13,763 bases of DNA from JBDSGC01 sp046594105 (GTDB lineage Bacteria > Acidobacteriota > Thermoanaerobaculia > Gp7-AA8): positions 1 through 13,763 of the forward strand of contig JBKJQB010000097.1 of assembly GCA_046594105.1 (NCBI GenBank), in the 5' to 3' direction. Shown one piece after another: positions 13,312 to 13,763 of this stretch (within the stretch, counting starts at the first letter, position 1; each line of letters opens with the position of its first letter). Both the position numbers and the translations under genes were made by a program. Below the pieces are notes generated by a model. That model was not told the DNA's origin. It did no database searches and was given only the letters and a program-made list of their open reading frames with translations.

Positions 13312-13763
13312 CTAGAACTGCTGCAGCACGCGCAAGTCGTTCTCGAACAGCGTGCGGATGTTCGGGATGTCGAACTTCAACATGGCCACGCGATCGAGGC
13401 CCAGGCCAAAGGCGAAGCCGCTCCACTCTTCGGGATCGATGTTCACGTTGCGGAGCACCTGCGGATGAATCATGCCGCAGCCGAGGATTTCCATCCAGCC
13501 GGTTTGCGAGCAGGTCCCGCAACCTTTCCCTTTGCAGAAGACGCACGACATATCGACTTCGGCCGACGGCTCGGTGAACGGGAAGAAGCTGGGACGCATG
13601 CGCATCTGGAGGTCGTGGCCGAATAAACGGTGGATGAAGTGTTCGAGCGTAGCCCGGAGATGGCCGATGTGGATCCCGCGATCGACGAGAAATCCCTCGG
13701 CCTGATGGAACATCGGCGAGCGGCGCATCGTGATCTCGTCGCGACGGAAAACGCGCCCGGCGG
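13312..13763 (-). CDS. pheS: Phenylalanyl-tRNA synthetase alpha subunit, 3' part
   Basis: This is the C-terminal 149 residues of PheS, which charges tRNA-Phe in the cytoplasm as an alpha2-beta2 enzyme. The gene continues beyond the window edge. Seen: class II motif 2, GRVFRRDEIT then SPMFHQAEG; RPSFFPFTEPSAEVDM; and motif 3, FAFGLGLDRVAMLKFDIPNIR near the end. The Cys pattern CVFCKGKGCGTC (C-x2-C-x4-C-x2-C) followed by TGWMEILGCGMIHP is the metal-binding-like insertion seen in many bacterial PheS proteins. The stop is at 13312-13314. Only 14 bp separate it from the stop of the convergent permease gene, with no recognisable terminator between them. Confidence 0.95.
   Translation of the reverse strand, partial: AGRVFRRDEITMRRSPMFHQAEGFLVDRGIHIGHLRATLEHFIHRLFGHDLQMRMRPSFFPFTEPSAEVDMSCVFCKGKGCGTCSQTGWMEILGCGMIHPQVLRNVNIDPEEWSGFAFGLGLDRVAMLKFDIPNIRTLFENDLRVLQQF

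Noticed and set aside
12434..13546. 370-codon minus-strand open frame extending upstream of the pheS stop region
   Set aside because: It is antisense to the permease propeller coding sequence and overlaps pheS in another frame. Composition is a His/Arg-rich shadow.

Overview
The window is a GC-rich bacterial chromosome segment with short intergenic gaps, many 1-4 bp gene overlaps, and several clusters of small palindromic repeats. The repeat style (tandem 5-9 bp stems with 3-5 nt loops, some ending in a GGGGAAACG-like tail), the gene order TetR - TolC-type channel - adaptor - RND pump, and the YtrA-type GntR/ABC cassette suggest an Acidobacteriota-like or similar environmental Gram-negative bacterium. 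That placement is inference: no rRNA gene is present. The outer-membrane channel and RND pump do require a two-membrane envelope.

Layout. (1) 139-789 (+) is a YjdF-like (DUF2238) inner-membrane protein. Its 3' end overlaps by 95 bp a convergent two-gene minus-strand operon: a metallo-beta-lactamase-fold hydrolase resembling NAPE-PLD/UlaG (2151-1114) followed by a four-helix SPW-repeat-like membrane protein (1117-695). (2) 2152-2802 is non-coding, with a hairpin and a long imperfect inverted repeat at 2247-2402 and a 10-bp direct repeat just before the next gene. (3) 2803-9529 (+) is a tripartite efflux locus: TetR repressor, TolC-family channel, lipoprotein adaptor, RND permease. The first three genes overlap. 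The adaptor seems to have lost its C-terminal domain to a frameshift, and a 351-bp repeat-bearing gap separates it from the pump. The pump carries about 100 extra residues between its second and third core helices. (4) 9530-9941 is a dense array of palindromic repeats. (5) 9942-13297 (+) is an autoregulated-looking cassette: a -35/-10 promoter overlapped by a 34-bp palindrome, a 24-codon ORF for a signal-peptide-like peptide, a YtrA-type GntR repressor, an ABC ATPase with divergent Q-loop and Walker B residues, and an ABC-2-like permease fused to a large, probably periplasmic, beta-propeller-like domain. (6) The 3' part of pheS enters on the minus strand at the right edge and converges on the permease.

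How the genes work together. The RND locus is probably a TetR-controlled exporter of hydrophobic or toxic compounds, although the decayed adaptor raises doubt about whether it assembles normally. The GntR-ABC cassette resembles YtrABC-type envelope-stress transporters. The fused propeller and the leader peptide are its unusual parts and make it the best candidate here for an undescribed system.
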